From positions 6,820,001 through 6,884,000 of the forward strand of contig NZ_CP062165.1 of NCBI RefSeq assembly GCF_014844075.1: a DNA stretch of 64,000 nucleotides, given 5' to 3'. This DNA is from Paenibacillus sp. JNUCC-31 (GTDB lineage: Bacteria > Bacillota > Bacilli > Paenibacillales > Paenibacillaceae). A program made the position numbers and the translations under genes. Position 1 is the stretch's first letter. Every line of letters begins with the position of its first letter. This document shows positions 1 through 8,457 of this stretch, piece by piece. The notes under the pieces were generated by a model that was not told the origin of the DNA, searched no databases, and worked only from the letters and a program-made list of their open reading frames with translations.

Positions 1-1
1 G

Positions 2-1540
2 CTGTCCATCTATGCGCTGAATACCGTATTGAATTATGTCGTGACCTACTGGGGGCATATGCTTGGTATTAACATTGAGACCAACATGCGTTCGAAGATG
101 TTTGCTCATTTGCAAAAGCTGTCCTTCCGGTTCTTCGATAATCGCAAGACGGGTCATCTGATCGGTCATCTGACCAATGACCTAAACGATATTGGCGAGG
201 TAGCTCACCATGGACCGGAGGATGTATTCATCGCAGTGATGACATTAATCGGATCTTTCTGGCTCATGGCGAACATTAACTTGGAGCTTGCACTGATCAC
301 CTTTATTATTATCCCGATCATGGCCTGGGTCATTATCGTGTTCGGTGGGCGCATGACGAAGACCTATCGGCGCCTCTTCGGCGATGTGGGGAATTTCAAT
401 TCCCGTATTGAAGACAATGTAGGTGGAATTCGTGTCGTTCAATCATTCGCTAACGAAGAGCATGAGAAAAAACTATTTTCCGTAGACAACGAGAACTTCC
501 GTAAAACAAAGCTGCTTGCTTACAAAACGATGGCGAAGAGTATATCGGTCAGCTACATGATGATGCGTCTGGTTACTGTGTTCGTTATGATCAGCGGTGC
601 CTGGTTCTTTATCGATGGCAGAATTGATATGGGTGATTTCATGGCATTCCTGTTGTTATCCAATATCTTCTTCCGTCCGATTGAAAAAATTAACGCGGTC
701 ATCGAAAGTTATCCTAAGGGCATTGCTGGATTTAAGCGTTATTTGGAAATCATTGATACCGAGCCGGAGATCGCCGATGCGAAAAATGCGGTTGAGCTAA
801 AAAGCGTGCGTGGAGATATTCGCTTCGAAAATGTCTCGTTCGGTTATGAGGAGAATCGACGTATTCTGAATAACATCAGTCTGTCCATCAATCCAGGGGA
901 AACCGTTGCTTTTGTGGGGCCTTCCGGTGCAGGTAAAACGACGATCTGCAGTCTGCTTCCACGATTTTATGAAGTAGAGGAAGGCAGGATCACCGTTGAC
1001 GGGATGGATATTCGCGAGGTTCAGCTGGAATCATTGCGCAGACATATCGGTATTGTTCAACAGGATGTTTTTCTCTTCTCAGGCACAATTAAGGAAAATA
1101 TCGCTTATGGCGATTTAACGGCAACGGACGAGCAGATCTGGGATGCAGCCCGTCGCGCTTCTTTGGAAGAGCTGCTTCTTAGTTTGCCAGAAGGAATCGA
1201 TACGATCATTGGTGAACGTGGTGTCAAACTTTCCGGAGGTCAGAAACAGCGCTTGTCTATTGCTCGGATGTTCCTGAAAAATCCACCGATTCTTATCCTG
1301 GACGAAGCTACGTCCGCTCTGGATACCGAGACTGAAGCGCTGATCCAGAAGTCCTTGGCAGAACTGTCTGTGGGTAGAACAACGCTTGTTATTGCACACC
1401 GACTGACCACGATCAAGAATGCAGATCGGATAATCGTTGTGAACGCTGATGGCATTGCAGAGCAGGGCAACCATGAGGAGCTGGTTGCAGCCGGAGGCAT
1501 ATACAGCCGACTTCATCAGGTACAATACAGCCATTCATAA
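2..1540 (+). CDS. ABC exporter, fused permease/ATPase (5' end outside window)
   Basis: ATP-driven half-transporter of the multidrug/lipid exporter type, acting in the cytoplasmic membrane as a dimer. The frame is open from base 2, so the N terminus and probably the first membrane helix lie upstream; about 512 residues are visible against the usual 580. Membrane helices fill roughly the first 270 visible residues. The nucleotide-binding domain follows with Walker A GPSGAGKTT, signature LSGGQKQR, Walker B ILILDEATSALD and the H-loop AHR. Such half-transporters are often encoded in pairs, so a partner may lie upstream. Substrate cannot be told. A TTG at base 29 is an internal codon, not a convincing start. 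Confidence 0.93.
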   Translation: MSIYALNTVLNYVVTYWGHMLGINIETNMRSKMFAHLQKLSFRFFDNRKTGHLIGHLTNDLNDIGEVAHHGPEDVFIAVMTLIGSFWLMANINLELALITFIIIPIMAWVIIVFGGRMTKTYRRLFGDVGNFNSRIEDNVGGIRVVQSFANEEHEKKLFSVDNENFRKTKLLAYKTMAKSISVSYMMMRLVTVFVMISGAWFFIDGRIDMGDFMAFLLLSNIFFRPIEKINAVIESYPKGIAGFKRYLEIIDTEPEIADAKNAVELKSVRGDIRFENVSFGYEENRRILNNISLSINPGETVAFVGPSGAGKTTICSLLPRFYEVEEGRITVDGMDIREVQLESLRRHIGIVQQDVFLFSGTIKENIAYGDLTATDEQIWDAARRASLEELLLSLPEGIDTIIGERGVKLSGGQKQRLSIARMFLKNPPILILDEATSALDTETEALIQKSLAELSVGRTTLVIAHRLTTIKNADRIIVVNADGIAEQGNHEELVAAGGIYSRLHQVQYSHS

Positions 1541-1552
1541 TGTTAAAACGCC

Positions 1553-1578
1553 AAAACCGCGCATATTGCGCGGTTTTT
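1553..1578 (+). terminator. Rho-independent terminator after ABC exporter
   Basis: A 10-bp perfect stem (AAAACCGCGC with its complement) and a 5-nt loop are followed by T residues, just after the ABC exporter stop. Confidence 0.85.
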
Positions 1579-1677
1579 GTTTGTGCGGATGGAGCAAGTT
1601 GATTCCAATGTTGCAAACTACGGATTTAGCTGAGCTTTTCATTCAGGTGAATTGACTTGCTCATCATCATTTATATT

Positions 1678-1728
1678 GTTGACAACGTCCACTAATCTGA
1701 TTAATATAATGTTGACATTGTCCACTAA
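1678..1728 (+). promoter_or_regulatory. Tandem repeat operator/promoter of the marR operon
   Basis: Two 18-bp direct repeats, GTTGACAACGTCCACTAA and GTTGACATTGTCCACTAA, start 33 bp apart, about three helical turns. Each contains a partial dyad (TTGAC..GTCCA). The first repeat carries a TTGACA -35 and an AT-rich -10 (TAATAT or TATAAT) lies between the copies, so a protein bound to both would cover the promoter. Autorepression by the downstream MarR protein is inferred from position and MarR family habit. Confidence 0.6.
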
Positions 1729-1770
1729 AAAGGAGGGTTTAACATCAACTCTCAGCAAATAAATCCAGAT

Positions 1771-2205
1771 ATGTTGACTGAAATGCGACGTTTCAACCGT
1801 TTCTATACCAATATACTCGGTGTTCTTGACAAGCACATCCTGGGAACGGGATACTCGTTCGCCGAAGCACGAGTCATTATCGAAATTGGGATTCAAGGAG
1901 AGAGTATTGCCAACAATCTGGTGGATACACTGACGATCGATCGCAGCTACATGAGCCGAATTGTAAGTAAACTGACCAAAGAGGGACTTCTGGTAAAGGT
2001 GAATTCAGCAGCTGACAGCCGGGTAAGTCTGATTCGACTGACTGAAAAGGGTAAGGAGCTATACAACGAATTGAATGAGCGCTCGGATCAGCAGATTCAG
2101 AAGCTGATGGAAGGCTTGAACGAAGAAGAGATTAAAGAAGTGTACGAATCCATGATGGACATCCAGAGAAAGTTAAACAAAAAGGCAGGAGAGACAAGAC
2201 GATGA
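1771..2205 (+). CDS. MarR family transcriptional regulator
   Basis: Dimeric winged-helix repressor of 144 residues from the first ATG. The helix-turn-helix and wing (ANNLVDTLTIDRSYMSRIVSKLTKEGLL, shown here only as a region around residues 45-75) and the DSRVSLIRLTEKG wing hairpin are typical of the family. The stop overlaps the following ATG (ATGA), so it is translationally coupled to the aldolase-like gene. The annotated ATG lacks a ribosome binding site. A strong AGGAGGG lies at 1731-1737 and the only candidate start at correct spacing in this frame is ATC at 1744, which would add nine residues (NSQQINPD after the initiator). The true start may therefore be a rare AUC. Ligand unknown. Confidence 0.9.
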   Translation: MLTEMRRFNRFYTNILGVLDKHILGTGYSFAEARVIIEIGIQGESIANNLVDTLTIDRSYMSRIVSKLTKEGLLVKVNSAADSRVSLIRLTEKGKELYNELNERSDQQIQKLMEGLNEEEIKEVYESMMDIQRKLNKKAGETRR

Positions 2206-3260
2206 TACGATTCGAATGTGATTATAACGAAGGTGCGCATGAGCGTATTCTGCGCAGAATGATTGAAACTAACATGGAACAAACAAGCGGCTACGGGACG
2301 GATGCCCATTGTGAGCGGGCGAGAGAACTCATTCGTCAAGCTTGTGACAGTGAACAGGCGGATGTGCACTTTCTGGTAAGCGGTACACAGACCAATACAA
2401 CGGTCATTTCATCTATTTTGCGTCCCTACCAGGGTGTAATTGCAGCTGTTTCGGGTCATATCGCTGTCCATGAGACAGGAGCCATCGAAGCTACGGGTCA
2501 CAAGGTACTCACAGTGCCGAGCGAAGATGGAAAGATTACACCTGATCAGGTCAGAGCGGTCTATGAAGCCCATAGAAGTGATGCATCACCTGAACATTGT
2601 GTTCAACCTGGAATGGTTTACATATCCCAGCCTACAGAGAATGGTACGATGTACAGCAAGGCAGAGCTGCAAGCATTATTTGACGTAAGCCGCCAGTGTG
2701 GTCTCCCGTTCTTTATTGATGGGGCGCGCCTAGGGTATGCTCTTGCTTCCCGAAATTGTGATATGACTCTTGCTGATCTCGCCCGCCTGTGTGACGTATT
2801 CTATATTGGCGGAACCAAGATCGGAGCATTGATGGGGGAAGCGGTAGTCATTCTGAATGACAAGCTCAAGCCGGACTTTCGTTATATGATCAAACAAAAA
2901 GGCGGCCTGCTCGCCAAAGGCAGATTGCTGGGTATTCAGTTTGAAACGCTGTTTGAAGATGGCCTGTACCTAGAAATTTCCCAGCATGCTGTGGACATGG
3001 CTATGTTGATTCATGATTCACTTGCGGAGCAAGGTATTACTTTCCTATATGACTCACCAACCAATCAGCAATTTCCGATTCTGCCAGATGACCTGCTTCA
3101 GGATTTACAAAACCGTTACTCGTTCACATTCTGGGAAAAGGTGTCCGATTCACACAGCGTCGTTCGTTTTTGTACCAGTTGGGCAACTCAACGGGAAAAT
3201 GTGGATACACTGATTCGTGATATTTCTCAGAGTCTAAACAAATTTAAAGTTTGTGTGTAA
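2202..3260 (+). CDS. Threonine aldolase-like PLP enzyme (beta-eliminating lyase family)
   Basis: PLP-dependent fold-type I enzyme of 352 residues, close in length to low-specificity L-threonine aldolases, which cleave threonine to glycine and acetaldehyde. The PLP lysine is K206 in IGGTKIGAL; the FIDGARLGYAL segment and the GTQTNTTV segment are the expected cofactor-contacting regions. It begins in a 4-nt overlap with marR, forming a two-gene operon that ends at a strong terminator. Substrate is inferred from family only; related beta-eliminating lyases act on other beta-hydroxy or aromatic amino acids. Why a MarR protein should control it is not evident. Confidence 0.82.
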   Translation: MIRFECDYNEGAHERILRRMIETNMEQTSGYGTDAHCERARELIRQACDSEQADVHFLVSGTQTNTTVISSILRPYQGVIAAVSGHIAVHETGAIEATGHKVLTVPSEDGKITPDQVRAVYEAHRSDASPEHCVQPGMVYISQPTENGTMYSKAELQALFDVSRQCGLPFFIDGARLGYALASRNCDMTLADLARLCDVFYIGGTKIGALMGEAVVILNDKLKPDFRYMIKQKGGLLAKGRLLGIQFETLFEDGLYLEISQHAVDMAMLIHDSLAEQGITFLYDSPTNQQFPILPDDLLQDLQNRYSFTFWEKVSDSHSVVRFCTSWATQRENVDTLIRDISQSLNKFKVCV

Positions 3261-3310
3261 TCATTAATATCTAAAGGTTAGTATATATGGGGGAGTAATC
3301 CGCCAATGAA

Positions 3311-3342
3311 AAAGTCGCCATGTTGATGGCGACTTCTTTTTT
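3311..3342 (+). terminator. Bidirectional terminator
   Basis: A 10-bp perfect stem AAGTCGCCAT around a GTTG loop has a T-run on the plus side and A residues before it, so it can stop both the aldolase operon and the convergent glycosidase gene. Confidence 0.85.
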
Positions 3343-3373
3343 GTCTACTGTTATATGTTCCATAACTGTGCTT

Positions 3374-5350
3374 CTAAAATTGAATCACGACCATTTGATG
3401 ACAGGACCACTCCGGTATCGTATAGGTCACAAGGCCGTTCACCTGACTGAATGGGAGACTAAGGTTCTGTGGCGCCAGATAGACATCTTGTACTTGTTCG
3501 GCAGCCGCAACCGTCACCTCTGTATTGATAAGTGGAGGGATATCCTCGATAACTTCCACACCTTGTCCTCTACGTACTGGAGAGGCATACAGTAGATGAT
3601 TCACCCAACGGTTCGAGTTCGTCTGCATTTGCAGCGTGGTAACCCCTTGGGCAGGCAGGTTGGTCATCAGCGACTTGTTGTTACTCAGTAAACGGTCCAG
3701 CGTGTAACAGATGATTTCCTTGACAGCCAGGCTCCCCTTTGTCGCATAATCTTCAAAAACATTCCACGCGATATAGATTCCATCCCGACCTTCAGCCATG
3801 CCCGTTCCCGATTCCTGCAGATCAGAAGGCGTATGCTGGTGAGAGCAGAACGTGAACAAGTCACGGTTAAAATATGAATTTTCCTTACTGCCAAGTACGA
3901 TGCCGTCTGTCGTTGGCACGGTGTTCTGTCCTTCGGTGTACATGACGAAAGAGGCTGTACGCAGCGAAGGAAGTTCGAAATTCGGACGGAAATAGGAGGG
4001 ACGGAATGAGGAAACCTCCTGATATTCTACACCCAAATTGAATTCAAAGCCCGTTCCATCCGGTGAGAGTCCGGAACGGCCAGTGGCGAGAATTTTGCCG
4101 CCCTCCGCAAGAAAGCCTTTCAGTTTGGTCCTGATGGACTCTGTGATGAGGATGTCATCCGGCAAAATAATAACTTTATATTTGGACAGATCAGCCTGCA
4201 AATCCACGACATCAAAGAGATAGTGGCCTTCCAGCAAAACTCTTACAGCTCCAGTATCATAGTGGTTGTGCTGATCATGTGGATTACCTCCCGCTTCCCA
4301 TCGCGTTGCCTCCACCGACAGCAACGCGATATCGGCTATCGCTGTAGTATCTCGGCACCATTCCTCCTTAGCTTCTACCTCGCGGTAGGCTTCACCGATC
4401 AGTGAATACGTGGCGGGATCCATTTGACCAGCCGGATGCAGCTGATCCCCGATGGAGCAGCGTGCCCCGTTCGCAAGGCTCAGCGCAGTTTCATAACGCA
4501 GCGCGTTTGGATGTTTATATCCGCCGAATTCACCCCAGGAGGTATGGAATTTCCCGGTCATGCCGAGGAAATCCACCTCTAATGTCTGTGCATAACGCGC
4601 CGAGAGCGGAAAATGATCGTACCCCCAGCCGCCCGTTGGTAACGATTCTAACTCCAGATGGGTATTCACATGGGCGAGATCCCTGCGCCCGCGGTCGACG
4701 TGACTGCTGTTGTGGAACACGGGTAATCCGGGTTTCACTGCATGCACAGTCTCATTCATTCGATTAGCATAACGAACATAAGTCTGTTCCCACAGTTTTC
4801 TCATATCTTGAATGTTTCGTGGATCGGAGCCCTGCGTATGCACCTCGGCTACGCAATATTGACAATAACATTCTCGAACACCAACGATATCGAGGAAGAT
4901 GCCGTCCACATCATATTTCTTTACAACTTCCTCGACCTGTAGGGTGAGAACGTCAAGATAAGGGGTGTTCATGCAAAATTGATGATATCCTGGCGTCATG
5001 AAGTCGGTTGTCCAACTGATTTGCTCCTGCTGATTGCGGATGAGCCATTGGGGATGTTTGCGGGCGAGTCGCTCATCCAGGCCAGCAGAGAGATAAACCG
5101 GTGTCTTCACGCCTATCTCATGAGCAGCCTCAATCTGGGCACCCAGAAGATCGAAATTCAGATGTGGATGCATTTGATTGGCAGTAGTCGGATGATAGGT
5201 CCAACCATGATGGCACTTGGAGAATAGGGTGATGGAATCGACATGTCCAGTTTGGAGCATCTCTTGAAATTGCTGCTTCGAAAAATCACGGCCAATGCCT
5301 TCAATGGCTTCTGACGTATGAAAGTCGAGATGAACTTGACGAAATTTCAT
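3374..5350 (-). CDS. GH151-like glycoside hydrolase (putative alpha-L-fucosidase)
   Basis: Cytoplasmic enzyme of 658 residues without a signal peptide. The N-terminal half is a TIM-barrel of the hypothetical glycosyl hydrolase 6 type (DFHTSEAIEGIGRDF, KYDVDGIFLDIV with ECYCQYC, VFHNSSHVDRGRRDL), followed by a beta-galactosidase-trimerisation-like domain (VIILPDDILIT, GKILATGRSG). This architecture is that of GH151, which includes a Paenibacillus alpha-L-fucosidase; the fucosidase activity here is inference. The start at 5350 is chosen because AGGGGGG precedes it at good spacing; an upstream in-frame ATG at 5386 lacks a site. It is divergent from the AraC regulator at 5486, its likely controller. 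Confidence 0.7.
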   Translation of the reverse strand: MKFRQVHLDFHTSEAIEGIGRDFSKQQFQEMLQTGHVDSITLFSKCHHGWTYHPTTANQMHPHLNFDLLGAQIEAAHEIGVKTPVYLSAGLDERLARKHPQWLIRNQQEQISWTTDFMTPGYHQFCMNTPYLDVLTLQVEEVVKKYDVDGIFLDIVGVRECYCQYCVAEVHTQGSDPRNIQDMRKLWEQTYVRYANRMNETVHAVKPGLPVFHNSSHVDRGRRDLAHVNTHLELESLPTGGWGYDHFPLSARYAQTLEVDFLGMTGKFHTSWGEFGGYKHPNALRYETALSLANGARCSIGDQLHPAGQMDPATYSLIGEAYREVEAKEEWCRDTTAIADIALLSVEATRWEAGGNPHDQHNHYDTGAVRVLLEGHYLFDVVDLQADLSKYKVIILPDDILITESIRTKLKGFLAEGGKILATGRSGLSPDGTGFEFNLGVEYQEVSSFRPSYFRPNFELPSLRTASFVMYTEGQNTVPTTDGIVLGSKENSYFNRDLFTFCSHQHTPSDLQESGTGMAEGRDGIYIAWNVFEDYATKGSLAVKEIICYTLDRLLSNNKSLMTNLPAQGVTTLQMQTNSNRWVNHLLYASPVRRGQGVEVIEDIPPLINTEVTVAAAEQVQDVYLAPQNLSLPFSQVNGLVTYTIPEWSCHQMVVIQF

Positions 5351-5373
5351 GCTTGTTCCCCCCTGGTCATTAA

Positions 5374-5416
5374 ATGATAGAATCATATTATATCTACCAC
5401 TCTAATCGATCATTAG
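5374..5416. promoter_or_regulatory. Candidate AraC operators in divergent intergenic region
   Basis: Two small dyads lie between the divergent genes: ATGAT-AGA-ATCAT at 5374-5386 and CTAAT-CGATC-ATTAG at 5402-5416. Their position suggests a regulatory region for the glycosidase and regulator genes; binding is not shown. Confidence 0.35.
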
Positions 5417-5485
5417 CTTCGATACAGCTGACAATCACGACTATATATAGCACATTCTCTACATTTTGAACAAAGGAGGGATCGT

Positions 5486-6364
5486 ATGCTTGTACTTGAA
5501 CTTCAAGTCCCACCGTATCCACTGTTAGCAGCCATTGGGCACACTGAATGGCAGCCGGGGATGCAGCATGCCCAGCGTAGCTTTGACGTGTTCGATCTTA
5601 TTGTTTGCGCCAAAGGAGCGTTATACATGGAAGAAGATGGCCTCCGTTACGAGATTGCGGAAGGTATGATGCTGGTTCTTGAACCTGGCAAAGACCACCG
5701 TGGCTATAGACCAACGGATGTGCAGACGGAGGTATACTGGATTCATTTCCAGCTTCCCTCTGTGCAAAAGATGATTTTGAAAGAAAAGACGACTTGGGAG
5801 CAGCCTTTGCTTAAGCAAACAGACCAAGATATTGAGGCCCCCCCTGGAGTTATTGAAATTCCCAAATTCGCTGCGGTGGATTTACGTAACCTGGAGCCGT
5901 TAATGAAAGAAATGCTTGAGCTGCACCATGTACTCACCCGTCCGCGTTCCTTCGAGCTTCATGTTCTGTTAGGCCAGTTCCTTCTGCAATTACAGAAGGG
6001 GATGAGACAGAATAGCCCGCAGGCTCGATCCTATTTTCTGAGCGAGAAGGTAGCGAAATATATTGGTCAACGCCTGGAGCAGCCGTTTGATTCCGGAATG
6101 ATGGAGCGTGATCTGCTTTATCATTTTGATTACCTGGCTCGCTGCCTGAAGCAGTATACGGGGATGAGCCCGCTGCAATACAGGCATCACCTGCAAATAG
6201 AGAAGGCCAAACGGTTATTGGCACATTCTGAGCTTTCACTCAAGCGTATCGGCGAGTTGTGTGGACTGCAGGACCATAACTATTTTACACGGTTGTTCAA
6301 ACGTCAAACTTCCCTCACGCCTGGAGAGTACCGCAAGAAGCATCAGTTGTATTTCATGGAATAG
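5486..6364 (+). CDS. AraC family regulator with cupin sensor domain
   Basis: One-component sugar-responsive activator of 292 residues. Residues about 20-100 form a cupin/AraC-binding domain (LIVCAKGALYMEEDG, MLVLEPGKDHRGYRP). The last 100 residues carry two helix-turn-helix motifs, the second being IGELCGLQDHNYFTRLFKRQTSLTPGEYRKKH. It is preceded by AAAGGAGGG and divergent from the GH151-like gene, which it probably controls. No other target is suggested by the neighbourhood. Confidence 0.92.
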   Translation: MLVLELQVPPYPLLAAIGHTEWQPGMQHAQRSFDVFDLIVCAKGALYMEEDGLRYEIAEGMMLVLEPGKDHRGYRPTDVQTEVYWIHFQLPSVQKMILKEKTTWEQPLLKQTDQDIEAPPGVIEIPKFAAVDLRNLEPLMKEMLELHHVLTRPRSFELHVLLGQFLLQLQKGMRQNSPQARSYFLSEKVAKYIGQRLEQPFDSGMMERDLLYHFDYLARCLKQYTGMSPLQYRHHLQIEKAKRLLAHSELSLKRIGELCGLQDHNYFTRLFKRQTSLTPGEYRKKHQLYFME

Positions 6365-6398
6365 AAGTAATCGAACATATCTTAATGGGCAGTAATAA

Positions 6399-6445
6399 AA
6401 GCAGCCCAGATACGTTAAAGGTACTGGACTGCTTCTATTTTTTTG
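6399..6445. terminator. Terminator between convergent araC-type and MFS genes
   Basis: An imperfect stem (AAGCAGCCCAGATAC against GTACTGGACTGCTT) is followed by a T-run. It sits between convergent genes. Confidence 0.7.
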
Positions 6446-6505
6446 AAATGTGCCCCGTGACATTTCTTCGTATTATTGATGATTCTAATGAATTATCTCA
6501 ATGAA

Positions 6506-7687
6506 TTACTCTTCAAAAATAAAGCCTTTGCCAAGCAACCACATTACGCCGCTAATGACCAGAAAATATAAAGGCATCATCAGCAATGAACCGTTGTGGA
6601 GAGCACCCATTCCCCATGTCGTAAGGCTTACCAGCAAATAGTAGCCTAAGCTAAATATCGCACCGGCGGTGCCAATCACATCATGAAAATGAACAAGCGC
6701 AAGACTTAGACAATTGGGTAAAGCAATACCTGCGCCAATCAACAGAACAAACATGGCAAATAACATGCAACTGATCTGCAAAAGATTGGGCAGCATAGAC
6801 AAGCTGCTTCCAAGAGTTAAGAGCAGAGCTCCGCTGGTCATGACCAGACAACCCAAACGAATGATCTTTTCCGGTGCGTAAACGGTCAATAATTTTTTGG
6901 AGATCATTGCACCGACCACCGATGCCAAGGCCACAATAATGCCCAGAAAACCATAAACGCCAGGCGACAGATCAAAGTGTTCAATGAAGATGAAGGGAGC
7001 TTCGGCATAATAACTGAATAAAACTCCGTTAATACCTCCGATCAACACGCCAAACACCATTACGCGCGGCATAGCTAGCATCTTTTTTACAACCGGAAGT
7101 ATAGCGACTTTGGATCGTAAAGAAACGTTCGTTGTCTCCGGCAGTTTAAGAAAAGCATAAATGAACAACAACACGCTCATCACTACTAACGCCAAGAACA
7201 CCCATCTGAAGCCAAGGGCCTGATCAATCCAACCACCAATAAGTGGTCCAACTGCCGGCGTAAATGCAATGACAGCAGAGATTTGAGCAAACATAACATG
7301 TCTTCGATCTCCCGATACACTTTCTCGAAGCATGGTTTGGGTGATAATCGATCCAGTTGCGGCACCGAAAGCTTGAACGAAACGGCTGACGAGGAGCCAT
7401 TGAATCGATTCCGAATAAAAGCACATCAAGCTTCCGATCCCATATATGATAAGACCCGCCAGCATTGCAGGTCTGCGACCGATCAAGTCGGACAGCCAGC
7501 CCCAACAAAAAACACCCAAGGCAAATCCTATAAAATAGATGCTTAACGTGAATTGTACGGAACTATTCGTTACACCAAGTGCTGATGCGATATTTGGCAG
7601 TGATGGAGTGTAAATGGTCTCACTGATTTGTGGAAAAGCGACAAGAACAATCATTAAAAGCAAAGATGGCACTGCATATTTCTTCAT
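6506..7687 (-). CDS. MFS drug exporter, Bcr/CflA type
   Basis: Proton-coupled efflux protein of 393 residues with about 12 membrane helices. The DHA1-family loop motif WGWLSDLIGRRPAML and the motif-C-like region (AFTPAVGPLIGGWI) place it in the Bcr/CflA group, whose members export chloramphenicol, bicyclomycin or other small toxic compounds. The start has GGAGGG at a 10-nt spacing. It stands alone, with no regulator beside it; substrate unknown. Confidence 0.88.
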   Translation of the reverse strand: MKKYAVPSLLLMIVLVAFPQISETIYTPSLPNIASALGVTNSSVQFTLSIYFIGFALGVFCWGWLSDLIGRRPAMLAGLIIYGIGSLMCFYSESIQWLLVSRFVQAFGAATGSIITQTMLRESVSGDRRHVMFAQISAVIAFTPAVGPLIGGWIDQALGFRWVFLALVVMSVLLFIYAFLKLPETTNVSLRSKVAILPVVKKMLAMPRVMVFGVLIGGINGVLFSYYAEAPFIFIEHFDLSPGVYGFLGIIVALASVVGAMISKKLLTVYAPEKIIRLGCLVMTSGALLLTLGSSLSMLPNLLQISCMLFAMFVLLIGAGIALPNCLSLALVHFHDVIGTAGAIFSLGYYLLVSLTTWGMGALHNGSLLMMPLYFLVISGVMWLLGKGFIFEE

Positions 7688-8160
7688 AATATATTAGCCC
7701 TCCTACAAGCTATACTCTGTTATGACAACAAGAATAGGAGCCTAGCTAGGGAAAGGGGGGCATCATGATGGCGAGACGACTATAAATCATCATTTGTTGA
7801 ATTACCTTTCATCATTATAGTAGGAGGGTTTGACAATCATTGTTAATACTCGGCCTAGGTTAACATGCTAGATATGGCTAGTCAACCAGCTCAGGCTAAT
7901 AATACGATTAAGCGGTGTTGTCCCAAGCTCTGATCGTACTAGACTTGGAATTATGAAATTTAATGAGACTAGCCATTCGCCAAGTGGCAATATAGGATAA
8001 GGCGACTACATTATTCAGGAATCCAAGAGTTTTGGGATCAATACCTGAGATGAACATGAAGTCAAAGAATCGGATCGGCGGATAGAGCCCCTTTTTTTGA
8101 TGATTGCGTGAATAGCCTTGTCAATACACCACGATTTGAATACCTTATGACATAACACAA
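7688..8160. other. Gene-free stretch upstream of the YjcZ gene
   Basis: No convincing intact gene. On the minus strand a 70-codon frame without a start codon (7908-8120) reads like protein (..KKGLYPPIRFFDFMF..) but I could not assign it to a family. It may be a gene remnant or chance. Confidence 0.4.
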
Positions 8161-8176
8161 AAGAGGAGGAGATTAC

Positions 8177-8299
8177 ATGAGTGAAGTAGGATATGGAAAT
8201 GTTGGAGGTCTTGGTGGATACGGTGGTTTCACATCCATCGGCGCAATCCTTGTTCTGTTCATCTTGTTGGTCATCATCTCTAAAGCTTTCCTGGTTTAA
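8177..8299 (+). CDS. YjcZ-family tiny sporulation membrane protein
   Basis: A 40-residue protein with a Gly/Tyr-rich head (GYGNVGGLGGYGG) followed by one hydrophobic helix (about residues 20-38). This is the layout of the YjcZ/tiny transmembrane Bacillus family of spore-associated proteins. RBS AAGAGGAGGA is 6 nt before the ATG and a terminator follows directly, so it is a single-gene unit. Function in the family is unknown beyond spore association. Confidence 0.85.
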   Translation: MSEVGYGNVGGLGGYGGFTSIGAILVLFILLVIISKAFLV

Positions 8300-8318
8300 T
8301 TCCTTTACCATAATAACA

Positions 8319-8351
8319 ACTCTGCTGGCATCACGCTGGCAGGGTCTTTTT
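8319..8351 (+). terminator. Terminator after YjcZ gene
   Basis: An 11-bp stem with G-U pairs (ACTCTGCTGGC against GCTGGCAGGGT) is followed by CTTTTT. Confidence 0.75.
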
Positions 8352-8365
8352 GTCATGATCACAAT

Positions 8366-8403
8366 TTGAAAGCGTTTGACATATTGAATTATCAATCTAT
8401 AAT
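8366..8403 (+). promoter_or_regulatory. SigA promoter with cre-like box over the -35, kinase operon
   Basis: TTGACA (8376-8381), 16-bp spacer and TATAAT (8398-8403) form a strong promoter. The -35 is embedded in TTGAAAGCGTTTGACA, which differs from the CcpA cre consensus by a one-base shift of the right arm. Confidence 0.65.
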
Positions 8404-8457
8404 TATGGAGTTATGCATTCAACATCGAATGGATGAAGTTAAGGAGAATAGGTTGGA

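Noticed and set aside
7908..8120. 70-codon minus-strand frame with protein-like sequence
   Set aside because: No start codon, no recognised family and no RBS; kept only as a note in the gap entry.
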